Below, in pieces: positions 63,730-64,000 of a stretch of DNA of 64,000 bases. The DNA lies in assembly GCA_033675545.1 (NCBI GenBank), contig JAWDGP010000260.1:687501-751500 (forward strand). The letters are read 5' to 3'. This DNA comes from Elysia crispata (taxonomy: Eukaryota > Mollusca > Gastropoda > Plakobranchidae). The notes under the pieces were generated by a model. The model saw only the letters and a program-made list of their open reading frames with translations. It was not told the origin of the DNA and made no database searches. Position numbers and translations under genes: made by a program. Each line of letters opens with the position of its first letter. Position 1 is the first letter of the stretch.

Positions 63730-64000
63730 TTTGATTATGTTTATCAGGGCAGTAGCACTTAAATTTCCAAGTTTTACAACATCCCTGCTGGCATGGTTCG
63801 TGCAAACTGAAGCACAGTTTGCCTTACGCATCATATCATATGATGGCATGAGATACTTTCATGTTGTAGCTGCTTTGGACTCACAAACAGCATCTAGAGC
63901 CTTGTCACTGTTCGTCTGTCCACCTCTAACCAACAAATATGATGCCCTTAAATCTTTACTTATGTTTGGCTTTCAGGCTTTCAGAAACAGAAAGGGTTAA
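63730..64000 (+). pseudogene. Ty3/gypsy gag N-terminal fragment, frameshifted, cut by the window edge
   Basis: The frame contains WFVQTEAQFAL, YFHVVAALDSQTASRAL and PPLTNKYDALKSLL, matching the conserved N-terminal gag domain of animal gypsy elements (DUF7041-like). Near 63970-63990 the 8-mer GGCTTTCA is duplicated in tandem, shifting the frame and giving a stop at the window edge. The element probably continues beyond the window; this copy's gag is broken. The start codon is not determined. Confidence 0.7.

Overview
This window is eukaryotic: multi-exon genes with GT-AG introns, an AT-rich background, very long (CT)n, (TA)n and trinucleotide microsatellites, and several classes of animal transposons. 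The gene set, the dispersed CTAGATCTAGAT motif and the types of LINE and LTR element suggest a lophotrochozoan, most likely a gastropod mollusc. The taxon is inference; the sequence carries no diagnostic marker for it.

Four host genes can be rebuilt exon by exon with consistent splice phases. (1) Minus strand, 12207-23791: USE1, an ER/Golgi Qc-SNARE, 6 exons, 251 aa. (2) Plus strand, 25596-34867: an 8-exon, 521-aa gene of repeated short motifs resembling TEX45 (C19orf45), a presumed axonemal or testis protein; one of its introns appears to be GC-AG. (3) Minus strand, 39281-50800: an R3HCC1-type protein, 11 exons, 785 aa, with an R3H domain, a long acidic linker, an RRM-like fold and a C-terminal coiled coil. 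(4) Plus strand, 57046 to beyond the window: a predicted N-myristoylated ankyrin-repeat protein, of which the first four coding exons (226 aa) are visible.

Layout: 1-11456 has no gene I can support and holds microsatellites plus a few GC-richer patches. 11457-23791 is USE1 with flanking and intronic insertions. 23792-25595 is a head-to-head intergenic space filled by simple repeats. 25596-34867 is the TEX45-like gene. 34868-39280 is a tail-to-tail interval with a 34-bp minisatellite and a piggyBac-like MITE. 39281-50800 is R3HCC1. 50801-57045 is a second head-to-head interval. 57046-64000 is the ankyrin gene, its introns loaded with LTR material. The four genes share no evident pathway; three look like housekeeping or signalling genes and one ciliary.

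Mobile elements are the most distinctive content. A near-complete LINE (endonuclease, RT, RNase H) with a 13-bp target-site duplication sits antisense in USE1 intron 5; its single reading frame is broken only by two TAG codons, both where tryptophan is expected. A 5'-truncated RTE-like LINE with an open RT frame and an 11-bp duplication sits in intron 1 of the TEX45-like gene. There are also a LINE 3' relic, a clear piggyBac-type MITE with TTAA ends, a second piggyBac-like candidate, a non-TTAA element with about 36-bp near-perfect terminal inverted repeats, a candidate solo LTR, and the start of a Ty3/gypsy element with a tRNA-Trp-type primer binding site and a frameshifted gag. I found no tRNA, rRNA or CRISPR array and no clearly new biological system. 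The strongest leads are the amber-interrupted LINE, the inverted-repeat elements next to gene 3' ends, and the motif-repeat gene.
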